Notes: a model not told the origin generated them from the letters alone. DNA of 64,000 nucleotides from Oscillospiraceae bacterium (GCA_017435525.1 JAFSEW010000066.1:1-64000); one strand, 5' to 3'; shown: positions 50,076-59,614, numbered from the stretch's first letter. Numbers and translations are program-made.

Positions 50076-53027
50076 TTATTCTGTTACGGTGAAAGATGTA
50101 TCACACAAAGACTGACCATTGAAATAGATCTCGATGGTATAATTGCCGGCAGTGGTGGGCAGTGCGGGAACAGTCAGATGACAGTAGTTTTTGTTCCACA
50201 TGTCAACCCAGGCCCGTGTATTGTAATCCCAGCTGACAGGAATGCCGTTTGCGTCGCGAATGACATATGTAGCAACAATTTCATCGTTGGAGATGTTGTA
50301 CTTTTTCATCATGATCAGCACAAAACCGGCAGTTTCTCCGTTTTTGAAATTGATACGATAGTCTTCATCTTCCAGATCCTTATATGTCCATCCGCTGGCA
50401 GCAGGAGCCTTGCACATGCTGATCTGCATGGTAGATGCGCTCACATCGTAGCCGGAGAACTCCGCGGCTTCCGCAGTTGTATATACTGCAGTACCACCAA
50501 AGACGGTACAGGCATCTTCCTGCTGTATGGAGAAGTCATAAGTAGCGCCGGGAACAATAGGCGTGATGGTTACAGAATTGGTATCGGAACGAACGATACC
50601 CTTTGCAGCGGAACCGTCGATGGAGTAGAGCACCAGCCAACCGGTGAGAGGCTGGGTATCCCCTGTATTCCAGGTAAGCTTCAGAGAAGTTGCATCCACC
50701 TGAGAAACAACAATATCCGAAACGGTTACAGCATTGGCGGTCATATAGCAGCGGCTGGCTTCACTCATGCCGGCTGCAGTAACTTCCACGGTGTGTGCAT
50801 CCGTACAGACTACGCCGGTAAAGGTGATACTGGTTTTGTCTGTAACCAATATCTGGTCATAACCGGTTTCACTATAGCATCTGATGGTCCACTGGGTAAT
50901 GTTGCTGCCTTCCGGAGCTTCCCAGCTTGCAGTCAGGGACTCATTGGCGCATCCGGTAATTGCCAGATTCTGCGCTTTTACATGATTGACAGCAGTATAT
51001 TTCAGGGTGCTGTTGCCAACAATGTAGAGATCCGAATCAGAGGACAGCGTGAACGTATAGTCTTTGCCAATGGTCAGCCCACGAATTGTTACAGAGTGAC
51101 CGGTAAATGTCTCCGACTTAGCCTCTTCTCCTTCGGCCTGATAAGTCATGGTCCAACTATCTGTATCCTGACCTTCCACAGTGAAACTCAGAATCACAGA
51201 ACCATCTTCCGTGCCGGTAACACCCTGGAAACTTACAATGTTTGTTTGAACAGGGGTCGTGTAATTGTCAGACAATTCACCAACAGGCTTACCAAAACCA
51301 GAAACCTCGACCTTGACGGTGTATAGGGTGTTGGGATTCAAACCTGTAAAAGAAGCAACGCCGTTTTGCACAGGTGCGGTTTGAGAAGTACCATGGGTAT
51401 CAGAGCAAATAACAGTCAGGCGGCTTTCCTCAATTTCAGAGACCACATAGACCAGAAGATTGTCCTCACTGCCTTCAAGCCGGAGCTCAGAAACAGGCTG
51501 CAGATAGTACTCTTTATACAGTGTGTAACCACCAATGCAAATGCCGGCTAAGAGTACCAGAACCAGGAAAACAGTGAAGAGTTTCTTGCCGATGTTCCCA
51601 TCGGTTTCGTCCTCATCATAGTAATCGTCATCATCATCGAAATCATCCGGATCGGCGACATCAGATGGCATTGCGACTACGACTGTGGCCTCGCCCTGCA
51701 TTTCTTCGTCAAGATCGTCTGTGGAAATAATCAATTCCGGGATGGGGATATTGATGGGTTCGGGCTGAATAACACCTTCCGGCGTTTCATGGGCAATCAA
51801 CTCATCAACATGCTCGAGAATGCCGCTCAGATCATCAGAAAGACCTGCGTAAAGGCCATCACCAAGGTGCTGTGTGTCCTGCGTAGGATCATCAATTTCC
51901 AAGTCGCCCAGAAAAGACAGGTTAATTTCTTCGTCATCATCACCATCAAATTCAGATGGCAAGGTTTCAGATGTTGTATCAGATGCGTCCAACGGCTGTT
52001 CCTGCAAGTCAAAGCAATCGGCAATTGCGATTTGATTCTCATAGGGCTCTGCAGGTGCTTCATCAGATTCAGAAGCTGTGGCTTCTGCCGCTTCAACATC
52101 TTCGTCAGGAAGCGTTACCAGAGGAACAATGGGGGTATTGTTGATTTCATTGCGCTGCATGTAAGCTACCAGAGCCTGGCCCATAGTAATGGGGTCCTGC
52201 CACCGGTTTTCGGGATTGGGATCAATGGCTTTAAGAATGATTTCGGCCATTTCATAGTCCGCATACATAGGCGGATCAAGAGGCTCGTTGTCAGCTGCCT
52301 GACCGCTAAAGGGAAGTGTACCGCCGTTGTATGCCTGATACAGGATTATGCCGACGGCATAGATATCGATTGTCTGGTTGATACTGGACATAGGGCCGGA
52401 AATCTCCGGCGCGGTGTATTGACTGCAGTACTTATCCGGCACGGATGCATAGGCAAGACTTGCGGTTTTAACAAAACCAAGATCTCCGATCCGATACTCA
52501 TTATCTTCAGAGATGAAGATATTCTCCGGCTTCAAATCGATATAGAGATACCCTGCCTGACGGCAAACCGCCAGAGACGCACACAGATCCAGACCGAGAT
52601 TAACCGCCTGCAGATGTGTCATGGAGTACTTTCGGAAATGCCGTGCAAGACTCTTTCTGTACGGGCTCAGAAGATATACATAGTAACCTGCATTATCTTC
52701 CATGGGGACAATCTGTGCGCCTTCATAAGGCAAAAATCCTTCCAAAGCAGAAAGCTTCTTCAAGATATCTACTTCAGAAAGAATTTCCTCGGAAACCTCT
52801 TTATAGTAGAGCAAAGCATCTTCACGGGAATGATACACACCGGTCAAGAGCAGCGCATCCAGCTGAACCTGAGATGCCGGAACGGAAATTATTTTAACGA
52901 TATATCGTTTATCTGAGTTCAGCTCCAAAGCGGGGCAACAGCAGATACCATGACGATTGCTGAAGGGACCGCCCATAGTGAAGTTATCCAACAAGGGAGA
53001 GATCAGTTTTGGATCAGACAACTCCAT
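50076..53027 (-). CDS. Transmembrane Ser/Thr protein kinase with extracellular fibronectin III-like repeats
   Basis: 983 residues. A cytoplasmic kinase domain (about 15-290) has the ATP Lys45 in YIVKII, a catalytic loop YIDLKPEN at 162-169 (Asp164, Lys166, Asn169), DLG at 182-184 and APE near 206. The usual His-Arg before the catalytic Asp are Tyr-Ile. A long acidic linker (about 305-480) leads to one membrane helix (about 483-503). The outer part (about 510-983) holds at least four Fn3-like repeats and a C-terminal beta domain, with no PASTA repeats. It probably senses something outside or at the cell surface. It has its own promoter and terminator. Confidence 0.85.
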   Translation of the reverse strand: MELSDPKLISPLLDNFTMGGPFSNRHGICCCPALELNSDKRYIVKIISVPASQVQLDALLLTGVYHSREDALLYYKEVSEEILSEVDILKKLSALEGFLPYEGAQIVPMEDNAGYYVYLLSPYRKSLARHFRKYSMTHLQAVNLGLDLCASLAVCRQAGYLYIDLKPENIFISEDNEYRIGDLGFVKTASLAYASVPDKYCSQYTAPEISGPMSSINQTIDIYAVGIILYQAYNGGTLPFSGQAADNEPLDPPMYADYEMAEIILKAIDPNPENRWQDPITMGQALVAYMQRNEINNTPIVPLVTLPDEDVEAAEATASESDEAPAEPYENQIAIADCFDLQEQPLDASDTTSETLPSEFDGDDDEEINLSFLGDLEIDDPTQDTQHLGDGLYAGLSDDLSGILEHVDELIAHETPEGVIQPEPINIPIPELIISTDDLDEEMQGEATVVVAMPSDVADPDDFDDDDDYYDEDETDGNIGKKLFTVFLVLVLLAGICIGGYTLYKEYYLQPVSELRLEGSEDNLLVYVVSEIEESRLTVICSDTHGTSQTAPVQNGVASFTGLNPNTLYTVKVEVSGFGKPVGELSDNYTTPVQTNIVSFQGVTGTEDGSVILSFTVEGQDTDSWTMTYQAEGEEAKSETFTGHSVTIRGLTIGKDYTFTLSSDSDLYIVGNSTLKYTAVNHVKAQNLAITGCANESLTASWEAPEGSNITQWTIRCYSETGYDQILVTDKTSITFTGVVCTDAHTVEVTAAGMSEASRCYMTANAVTVSDIVVSQVDATSLKLTWNTGDTQPLTGWLVLYSIDGSAAKGIVRSDTNSVTITPIVPGATYDFSIQQEDACTVFGGTAVYTTAEAAEFSGYDVSASTMQISMCKAPAASGWTYKDLEDEDYRINFKNGETAGFVLIMMKKYNISNDEIVATYVIRDANGIPVSWDYNTRAWVDMWNKNYCHLTVPALPTTAGNYTIEIYFNGQSLCDTSFTVTE

Positions 53028-53062
53028 CGCCTCCTTAATTGTTACATAAAATTACATTCTAT

Positions 53063-53091
53063 ATAATAGGTCATAATTATGAAAAAAGCAA
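53063..53091 (-). promoter_or_regulatory. Promoter of the kinase gene
   Basis: Minus-strand TTGCTT (53091-53086), a 17-bp spacer and TATTAT (53068-53063). AAGGAGGCG lies just before the ATG. Confidence 0.75.
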
Positions 53092-53131
53092 TATCTTTAT
53101 ACAGGAAAAGTTTTGAAGTTTCCGTGAATAA

Positions 53132-53162
53132 AGCACTGCCGCAGAGAATCTGCGGCAGTGCT
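53132..53162 (-). terminator. Terminator of the M81 metallopeptidase gene
   Basis: AGCACTGCCGCAGA pairs perfectly with TCTGCGGCAGTGCT (14 bp, 3-base loop). On the minus strand TTATT follows, 8 bp after the gene's stop. Confidence 0.82.
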
Positions 53163-53170
53163 GCTTGATT

Positions 53171-54661
53171 TTAAATATTCCACTGTGCATCCTGCAGGGG
53201 GAAGTAGGATGTGTTGGCGTTTTTAAATTCGAAAACGGAAAGGTTGCTGCAGTGGATTCCGGGAGGATCGCAGGATACAATCTCCGCTCTGTCTGTCCAC
53301 CAGGCTTTAAAGTGCTGGGAGGACTTGAGTCCCAGAATATGCATATCTCTGTAGTCAACACCCAGAATCTCGAAAGCGTTGCAGTCCAGGGTCTGGCGGC
53401 GAGAGGTGCTGACACCGATTTTGACATTACCTGCCTGAAGCAATACTGAGGGGCCGAGGGTAGTGAACTTACCGGCGCCCATGGGGGACTTAGTAACATA
53501 AGTGCCGTCAGAAATGGTCTTCACATAAGCATCCTTCAACAAAATGGGTTCGCCATGGAGATTGTCTGCCTTTGCGCCCAGATTGCAGGTAATCTTGCTG
53601 CCAACACCGGCTTCGATAGCCTGCTGCACCACGGCGGGATCCCAGAAGCCACCGAAAGCAGTGTCGGGAAGGTTTCTCTCCAACAGCTCACGGAGCAAAT
53701 GTGTGCCGTCACCGGGAGCACCGCCGCCGGGGTTATCGGAAGATTCATTGATGACAATGGGGCCTTTTGCAAATTCAAGCGCCTTGTCTACGGCTTCAGC
53801 GGGGGAAAGACAAACAGGCATAAATGCCTCTCTGCGGCCCCAAGCATACTGCGCGATTTCCGATGCTACTGCATCGGCAGCTTCCTGGGTTTTTGCTACG
53901 GTTACCACGGTGACACAGGCCTGGGAAATATCGGCATAAGGGAAACCATGGAAGAAAGTAGCCTGCAGCAATTCCGGATTTTCCGCTTCCAGGCGGATGG
54001 TGAGCTGCTGAACATCATGTGCAGGGCCGCTGAGGGTAACACCGGCGCCCGGTGCCAGCAGCCAGGGCAGCGGAACATGAGACTGATATACCGGAACATT
54101 GTTTACAACATGGTCATACAGATGATGCAGCAGGGCTCTTGCGTTTTCATACTCATCCACATGGGGGTAGCATTTCACACCCATCAGAACATCGGACAAA
54201 GCGACCATTTTCTTTGTGACATTGGCGTGCAGATCAAGGGTCACACCAATGGGAATGGCATTGCCGAAGCGCTCACGCAGGGCCTCCAGGAGGTAGCCCT
54301 CAATGTCGTCACTCAGGTCGGAAACACCGGCACCATGCAGTGTCAGAGCGATGGCATCCAAAGGGGAGCGTGTATGCTGCCACCACATATTGTCAACAAG
54401 GTTGGAGGTTAAGATTTTTAATGTTTCCGGTGTGATATGACCGGAGGGGGTTGCGTTTGCATAGAAAGTGGGAGCCAATTCAATTCCAAGGACAGCGGCC
54501 TCATCGATGAAACCGCCCAGGGGCGTACGGACACCACCGGTGTTGTGATCGATGAGTTCCTGGCCGAACTCATAATTCAGATCCTGGAAACGATCGATAG
54601 TTGTAACAACATTGGAAAACGAATTGGTTTCATGACGAAAACCGCCGATACCTACACGCAT
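53171..54661 (-). CDS. M81 family metallopeptidase (MlrC-like)
   Basis: 496 residues. The protein starts RVGIGGFRHETNSFS, the family's His/Glu motif, followed by TLHGAGVSDLSDDIEGYLLE near 116-135 and TLDLHANVTKKM near 150-161 with metal ligands. INESSDNPGGGAPGDGTHLLR near 305 and a C-terminal MlrC domain follow. Members include microcystin-degrading MlrC, but most act on unknown peptides or amides; a microcystin role here has no support. ATG 54661 is 8 bp from AGGAGG; an ATG two codons earlier is too close to that site. Confidence 0.85.
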   Translation of the reverse strand: MRVGIGGFRHETNSFSNVVTTIDRFQDLNYEFGQELIDHNTGGVRTPLGGFIDEAAVLGIELAPTFYANATPSGHITPETLKILTSNLVDNMWWQHTRSPLDAIALTLHGAGVSDLSDDIEGYLLEALRERFGNAIPIGVTLDLHANVTKKMVALSDVLMGVKCYPHVDEYENARALLHHLYDHVVNNVPVYQSHVPLPWLLAPGAGVTLSGPAHDVQQLTIRLEAENPELLQATFFHGFPYADISQACVTVVTVAKTQEAADAVASEIAQYAWGRREAFMPVCLSPAEAVDKALEFAKGPIVINESSDNPGGGAPGDGTHLLRELLERNLPDTAFGGFWDPAVVQQAIEAGVGSKITCNLGAKADNLHGEPILLKDAYVKTISDGTYVTKSPMGAGKFTTLGPSVLLQAGNVKIGVSTSRRQTLDCNAFEILGVDYRDMHILGLKSSQHFKAWWTDRAEIVSCDPPGIHCSNLSVFEFKNANTSYFPLQDAQWNI

Positions 54662-54690
54662 AGACATGCCCTCCTTATTTTGATATCTCA

Positions 54691-54719
54691 CATATAACGC
54701 AGTTTCCGGGAAAAGTCAA
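54691..54719 (-). promoter_or_regulatory. Promoter of the M81 metallopeptidase gene
   Basis: Minus-strand TTGACT (54719-54714), a 17-bp spacer and TATATG (54696-54691). Confidence 0.65.
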
Positions 54720-54797
54720 GTCTGTTCTGAGGAAAAAAGCATTGCTTGTTAAAATGTATATTAGAATGAATATTTTAATAATTTTTAGTAAATTCAC

Positions 54798-54826
54798 TTG
54801 TATATACAGAGAAAATGTGCTATGAT
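54798..54826 (+). promoter_or_regulatory. Promoter of the OLE-type RNA
   Basis: TTGTAT (54798-54803), a 17-bp spacer and TATGAT (54821-54826), with an extended -10 TGC. The start would be near 54833, right at the beginning of the structured RNA. Confidence 0.8.
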
Positions 54827-54832
54827 ATGCAT

Positions 54833-55445
54833 CGACGGTGCAGTATCCTAGTCAGAACCGCCGATTCCCAGGTAGGGCCTAAAAATCCTATGAAGGGCAT
54901 ATCGATGAAGTCCCTGGTGCCTGCTTTTTACGCCCAGTTTAGGGTGGGTGCTGGGGGTTAAGGATTCCGGGCGCGCTCCAATGGCATGGAGCATACGACC
55001 CGACTTCCGTGGAGACCTGGTGTTGTGCGACGAAGTTGAGAACTCCGTATGGAAGCCGCTTCGCGTACGAGCCTGGTATGAACCTGCAAAGCGGTGCGCA
55101 GAATCGTGTGCTGTGTGCAGTGTAGCCTGCCTTGAGTGAGTATGCGGGGAAAGAGGACAAACGCCTGGTATGTTGTGGCCAGACTACTGGCGTTATCGCT
55201 TCTGGAAACCATCCTTGCAAAAGAGGCTAAGGTTTCGGTGGGTTTTGCTGTGGAAAACACCTAGGCTGTCGTGAAAGGGCAGGCAGGGGATTACAGTACG
55301 GTCTGAGTGGCAATCGGGTACTCATTTTGGCAACGTTTGAGCGGACGGATCAAAAGGAAACTGCCTGCGCGGCAACGGCAGGTTCTGTCTGGAGAAAATC
55401 AACCCGACCTAAGCCGTAAGATTTATCCTGCCTGCCACCGTTTTT
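54833..55445 (+). ncRNA. ole: OLE RNA (ornate, large, extremophilic-type non-coding RNA)
   Basis: A 613-base region without a credible protein gene. It begins at a promoter and ends just before the gene for an OapA-like membrane protein, then dxs. OLE RNAs are about 610 nt, and in known hosts lie next to OapA in an isoprenoid/dxs-recN neighbourhood. Its ends can pair: ACGGTG-CAG at 54835-54843 with CTGCCACCGT at 55432-55441, followed by TTTT. GC-rich complementary blocks occur throughout. In studied bacteria OLE RNA forms a membrane-bound particle with OapA and other proteins and affects tolerance to alcohol, cold and magnesium. The call rests on size, context and partner; I could not align it to a model. 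Confidence 0.85.
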
Positions 55446-55473
55446 ATTAAAAAGATTAAAGGGGTATTTTGTC

Positions 55474-56058
55474 GTGTCCAAGTCTGACCCGGCTGCGTCA
55501 AAACGCGAGAGAAACAAGACCATCCGCTGGGTGGTAACAATCTTCTTTGTAACTATGTTTGTTTCCGGCACAATTACACTGGTTTCGGATGCATTAATGG
55601 CAGGAAGTTCTATGTTTGTTGCATTCCTGATCCTGTTGCTGATTGTGCTGATTGGTATTATTTTTGATATCATTGGTGTTGCGGTAACTTCTGCGGATGA
55701 AAAACCCTTTCATTCCATGGCTTCCCGTAAAGTTCCGGGTGCCATGGACTCCATTAAGCTGCTGAGAAACGCAGAGCGTGTCAGCTCCATCTGCAACGAT
55801 GTGGTGGGCGATATTTGCGGCGTTGTTTCCGGCAGTGCTTCTGCTACCATTGCACTGCAGATTTTGCAAAACTTTGATTTTTCCTGGCCCCAGGTTGTAT
55901 CTTTGATGATGTCTGCCCTGGTTGCCGGATTAACTGTGGCCGGTAAAGCAATTGGCAAAACCTTTGCCATTGGTTCCTGCACGAAAATTGTAACGCTGGT
56001 AGGAAGCGTGCTGTACCAGCTGCGGCACATATTTGATTTCAAGAAAAAGAAAAAATAA
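55474..56058 (+). CDS. oapA: OLE-associated membrane protein OapA-like (DUF21-type)
   Basis: 194 residues. Hydrophobic segments at about 18-35, 46-70, 120-150 and 155-175 separate a basic start and a Lys-rich end (KKKKK). FDIIGVAVTSADEKPFHSMASRKVPGA at 64-90 resembles DUF21 proteins. A DxxxD motif (Asp109 and Asp113, in CNDVVGDICG) matches the motif I recall as important in OapA. Known OapA binds OLE RNA and carries it to the membrane. The start is GTG 55474, about 9 bp after AAAGGGG. It is followed by dxs 19 bp later. Confidence 0.85.
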   Translation: MSKSDPAASKRERNKTIRWVVTIFFVTMFVSGTITLVSDALMAGSSMFVAFLILLLIVLIGIIFDIIGVAVTSADEKPFHSMASRKVPGAMDSIKLLRNAERVSSICNDVVGDICGVVSGSASATIALQILQNFDFSWPQVVSLMMSALVAGLTVAGKAIGKTFAIGSCTKIVTLVGSVLYQLRHIFDFKKKKK

Positions 56059-56077
56059 ATCGTTAGGTTGTGTAATT

Positions 56078-57943
56078 TTGAATCTACTGGAAACGATTCA
56101 CGGACATGAAGACCTGGCTTTGCTCTCTGATGCACAGAGAATTCAACTGTGTGGAGAAATCAGACAGTTTTTAGTAGCCAGCGTATCCCAAACGGGAGGA
56201 CATTTGGCCTCCAATTTGGGCGTTGTAGAGTTGTCTGTGGCCATCGAAACCGTTTTTGATACTATGAAAGACCGCTTGGTTTTCGATGTTGGGCATCAGG
56301 CTTATGTGCACAAGGTGCTGACAGGACGCCGGGCGGATTTTTCTACTTTACGCCAGTTTGGTGGTATTTCCGGCTTTCCTAAGCCCGGTGAAAGTGACGC
56401 AGACGCATTTGTAGCCGGACATGCATCCAGCTCCGTGTCCATTGCCTTGGGCATGGCGAGAGCGAGAACGCTGCAGAATCAGCAATATCATGTGATTACT
56501 TTGATTGGCGATGGCGCTGCCACCGGCGGAATGGCCTATGAAGGTCTTAATGATGCTGCGGTCAGCGGCGAACCGATGATCGTGATTCTGAATGATAATG
56601 CTATGTCCATCGACAGAAATGTGGGTGGCATGGCATCACATTTGTCCAGGCTTCGTACGAAGGAATACTATTTGGGATTGAAACAGAAATATCGTACACT
56701 GCTTAAGAAAATTCCCGGCGGTGAAGCAGTCTATAAGGTGACGCACAAAGTGAAAGACTGGCTTCGCAGAGCGTTGATTCCCACCACCATTTTTGAGAAT
56801 ATGGGTATGACCTATCTTGGCCCGGTGGACGGTCATGATGTGAATAACCTGATTTTCTTGCTGCGCACAGCACGGGATATGAACCGTCCGGTGCTGCTGC
56901 ATGTGATGACCCAAAAAGGGCGTGGCTATATCCCGGCAGAACGCAGCCCCTCGCGTTTTCATGGTGTGGGAAGATTTGATCCGGAAACCGGCAGCTTGCC
57001 CATTGGAAACGGCAAAAGCTTTTCTGAGGCTTTTGGAAAAACCATGTGCACCATCGCGGAGGAGAACCCCAAGCTGTGTGCCATTACCGCTGCCATGCCG
57101 GCCGGTACTGGCCTCTTGCCCTTTAAAGCCTCTTATCCGAAGCGGCTGTTTGATGTGGGTATCGCAGAAGAACATGCTGTGTCTATGGCAGGTGGTTTAG
57201 CCAAGCAGGGAATGGTTCCCGTGGTGGCCCTGTATTCCACATTCCTGCAAAGATCTTACGATATGGTCTTTCAGGATATTGCCATGCTGAGGCTGCATGT
57301 TATCTTTGCAGTGGATAGGGCAGGCCTGGTGGGAGAAGACGGAGAAACCCACCATGGCGTGTATGACTTGGGCTTTTTGCGTCAGGTTCCCGGAATGAAG
57401 ATTTTGTGCCCTGCCAGCTGCGCAGAGCTTTCCGATATGCTGACCTGGGCAGCTGCAGAATTTGATGGACCTGTTGCCATCCGTTATCCAAGAGGCGGTG
57501 ATGGGGGATATTCCGGCTCTGACTGGAACCCCGCAGCCGGCAGTGTGGTGTGCCACCGCAGGGGAACAGCCTTTACAATCATCACCTATGGAAAACTGAT
57601 TAATCACGCCTTAACGGCAGCTGAACTTTTGGCCGAACAGGGTGTGGAAATAACGGTTTTGCGGCTCATGGAACTTTCCAATGCATCTCTGGAGGCGCTT
57701 GCAGTTGGTATGCCATTGGCATCCAATGTGCTGATTCTGGAGGAAATTTGTGCAGGATCGGGTATCCGTGAGGCCATGGCATGGGCCATCCATAAAGAAC
57801 ATCCTGATATTACTGTGGAAGGAATTGACCTTGGCCACAGATTTGTGCCGCACGGCGATGTGAATACGCTGTATCAGCATTTCGGCTTGGATGCGCAATC
57901 CATATGTGATTACATTTTGGGGGTAGTTCATAATGAAAATTAA
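56078..57943 (+). CDS. dxs: 1-deoxy-D-xylulose-5-phosphate synthase
   Basis: First step of the MEP isoprenoid pathway, thiamine-diphosphate dependent. 621 residues. VFDVGHQAYVHKVLTGR near 73, GDGAATGGMAYEGLNDA near 150 (ThDP/Mg site), FDVGIAEEHAVSMAGGLA near 362 and DRAGLVGEDGETHHGVYDL near 413 are all present. The start appears to be TTG 56078: the protein from there (NLLETIHGHEDLALL) lines up with normal Dxs starts, while the frame upstream lies in oapA. The ribosome site is weak (TTAGGTTG). Confidence 0.92.
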   Translation: MNLLETIHGHEDLALLSDAQRIQLCGEIRQFLVASVSQTGGHLASNLGVVELSVAIETVFDTMKDRLVFDVGHQAYVHKVLTGRRADFSTLRQFGGISGFPKPGESDADAFVAGHASSSVSIALGMARARTLQNQQYHVITLIGDGAATGGMAYEGLNDAAVSGEPMIVILNDNAMSIDRNVGGMASHLSRLRTKEYYLGLKQKYRTLLKKIPGGEAVYKVTHKVKDWLRRALIPTTIFENMGMTYLGPVDGHDVNNLIFLLRTARDMNRPVLLHVMTQKGRGYIPAERSPSRFHGVGRFDPETGSLPIGNGKSFSEAFGKTMCTIAEENPKLCAITAAMPAGTGLLPFKASYPKRLFDVGIAEEHAVSMAGGLAKQGMVPVVALYSTFLQRSYDMVFQDIAMLRLHVIFAVDRAGLVGEDGETHHGVYDLGFLRQVPGMKILCPASCAELSDMLTWAAAEFDGPVAIRYPRGGDGGYSGSDWNPAAGSVVCHRRGTAFTIITYGKLINHALTAAELLAEQGVEITVLRLMELSNASLEALAVGMPLASNVLILEEICAGSGIREAMAWAIHKEHPDITVEGIDLGHRFVPHGDVNTLYQHFGLDAQSICDYILGVVHNEN

Positions 57944-58736
57944 AAAGCGCCTGGATGTCCTGCTGACAGAGCGTGGTCACGCGGACAACAGAACAAAAGC
58001 ACAGGCTATTATTATGAGCGGACTTGTCTATGTAAACGGCCAGAAGGCGGATAAGCCCGGTGTCTCCTATGAAGAGAGTGTGGATATTGAAGTGAGAACC
58101 GGTGCATGTCCCTATGTCAGCCGGGGCGGCCTGAAACTGGAAAAAGCTCTGCGGGATTTTGGCGTTGACCCTACCGGATTTGTTTGCAGCGATTCCGGCG
58201 CGTCTACCGGCGGATTTACAGACTGTCTGCTGCAGCAGGGAGCCAAGAAGGTTTTTGCGATTGATGTGGGTTACGGTCAGCTGGACTGGAAAATCCGCAG
58301 CGACCCCAGAGTTGTGGTAATGGAACGCACCAATGTGCGCTATGTTACCCCGGAGCAGCTGGGAGAACCCCTGGATCTTTCCGTTGTGGATGTTAGCTTT
58401 ATTTCCCTGAAGATCGTCCTGCCCGTAATTAAGACATTCCTGAAAGAAACCGGTCAGGTGCTTTGCCTGATTAAACCCCAGTTCGAGGCAGGCAAGGAAA
58501 AAGTGGGAAAGAAGGGCGTTGTGCGTGACCCGGAAACCCATAAAGAGGTGCTTGATAATTTCGTTGCCTTGGCCAACGAACTGGAATTTAAGATTCTTGG
58601 TCTTACATTTTCTCCTGTAAAAGGTCCGGAAGGAAATATCGAATTTCTGGGACATCTGACCCTGGATAATCGGCCGGGAATTACACCGGATACTGCGCTT
58701 GTGGTAGAGCAAGCACATCATACACTAAAGGGGTGA
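57933..58736 (+). CDS. tlyA: TlyA family rRNA methyltransferase
   Basis: Methylates ribosomal RNA 2'-hydroxyls in known members, some of which also lyse red cells. 267 residues. An N-terminal S4 domain (about 4-65, KKRLDVLLTERGHADNRTKAQ) is followed by the FtsJ-like methyltransferase fold: CSDSGASTGGFTDCLLQQGA near 87-106 is the SAM site, with VDVSFISLKIVLP near 150. It starts within the dxs end (11-bp overlap) behind GGGGG. Confidence 0.92.
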   Translation: MKIKKRLDVLLTERGHADNRTKAQAIIMSGLVYVNGQKADKPGVSYEESVDIEVRTGACPYVSRGGLKLEKALRDFGVDPTGFVCSDSGASTGGFTDCLLQQGAKKVFAIDVGYGQLDWKIRSDPRVVVMERTNVRYVTPEQLGEPLDLSVVDVSFISLKIVLPVIKTFLKETGQVLCLIKPQFEAGKEKVGKKGVVRDPETHKEVLDNFVALANELEFKILGLTFSPVKGPEGNIEFLGHLTLDNRPGITPDTALVVEQAHHTLKG

Positions 58737-58740
58737 AACT

Positions 58741-59604
58741 GTGAAAAAAATCATACTGACCCCCAATCCTTACCGGGATAAGGAATTCCAGACTGTCCGT
58801 GAAGCGGCAGAGATTTTGCGCAGTGCCGGTTTGGAACCCAAAATTTGCTTGCCTTTTGAAGTGGACCGCAGTTTTCAGCTGCCCCGTGATCTGAGAATGC
58901 ATCGTTTGGATCGGGAATTACCCGGCGCAGCCGGCGTTGTTTGCTTCGGCGGCGACGGAACAATTCTGCACATGGCAAAAGCCGCAACCCGCCACGGCGT
59001 CCCCGTACTGGGTGTAAACATTGGCACGATGGGCTTTATGGCAGAACTGGAAAGTACGGAACTGCATATGCTATCCAAGCTGGCCAATCATGAATATACG
59101 CTGGACAAGCGTATGATGCTGGATGTTACCGTGCATCGGGACCGGGACATTATTTTCCATGACATTGGTTTGAATGATGCTGTGATTACAAAAGGTGCAA
59201 TTGCCAGAGTGGTGCACCTGGGTGTCAAATGCGATGGCGTTCCGGCAATGGAATGCAGCGGTGACGGTGTGATTATTGCCACGCCGACCGGTTCTACCGC
59301 ATACAGTCTGAGCGCCGGCGGCCCGATTGTGGAACCGGAAGCCCAGAATATGCTGATCACCCCCATTTGTCCCCATGATATGTTGAGCCGCTGTGTAGTG
59401 GCTTCCCAGAATCGAGTCGTTACCGTGGAATTGATAAAGAACCCCAACAGGAATGCCTATCTGTCTGTAGACGGAGGAAAGGCACAAAGACTGAATATAG
59501 GCGATGTAGCTACGATTCGCAGATCCAACCTGGTTACAAAATTGATTCGCCTGAAAGACCGCAGCTTTTACGATGTGGTGAATATGAAATTCAAGAATGG
59601 ATGA
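58741..59604 (+). CDS. nadK: NAD kinase
   Basis: Phosphorylates NAD to NADP. 287 residues. The catalytic CFGGDGTILHMAK motif lies near residue 68, NIGTMGFMAE near 97 and ATPTGSTAYSLSAGGPI near 180, the family's conserved loops. The start is GTG 58741, with GGGGTGAAACT in front, 4 bp after tlyA. The order tlyA-nadK-argR-recN is common in Clostridia. Confidence 0.94.
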   Translation: MKKIILTPNPYRDKEFQTVREAAEILRSAGLEPKICLPFEVDRSFQLPRDLRMHRLDRELPGAAGVVCFGGDGTILHMAKAATRHGVPVLGVNIGTMGFMAELESTELHMLSKLANHEYTLDKRMMLDVTVHRDRDIIFHDIGLNDAVITKGAIARVVHLGVKCDGVPAMECSGDGVIIATPTGSTAYSLSAGGPIVEPEAQNMLITPICPHDMLSRCVVASQNRVVTVELIKNPNRNAYLSVDGGKAQRLNIGDVATIRRSNLVTKLIRLKDRSFYDVVNMKFKNG

Positions 59605-59614
59605 GGTGAGATGC

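Noticed and set aside
53171..54661. Microcystin degradation by the MlrC-like protein
   Set aside because: No mlrA, mlrB or mlrD genes are near, and most M81 proteins in Firmicutes have unknown substrates.
54939..55260. Short open frames of 63-100 codons on both strands inside the OLE region
   Set aside because: They overlap each other, lack ribosome sites and resemble no family. The region is better explained as structured RNA.
54970..55450. Group II intron remnant (GTGCGACGAAGTTGAG resembles an intron 5' end)
   Set aside because: No domain V sequence, no reverse transcriptase and no interrupted gene; the position next to oapA fits OLE RNA better.
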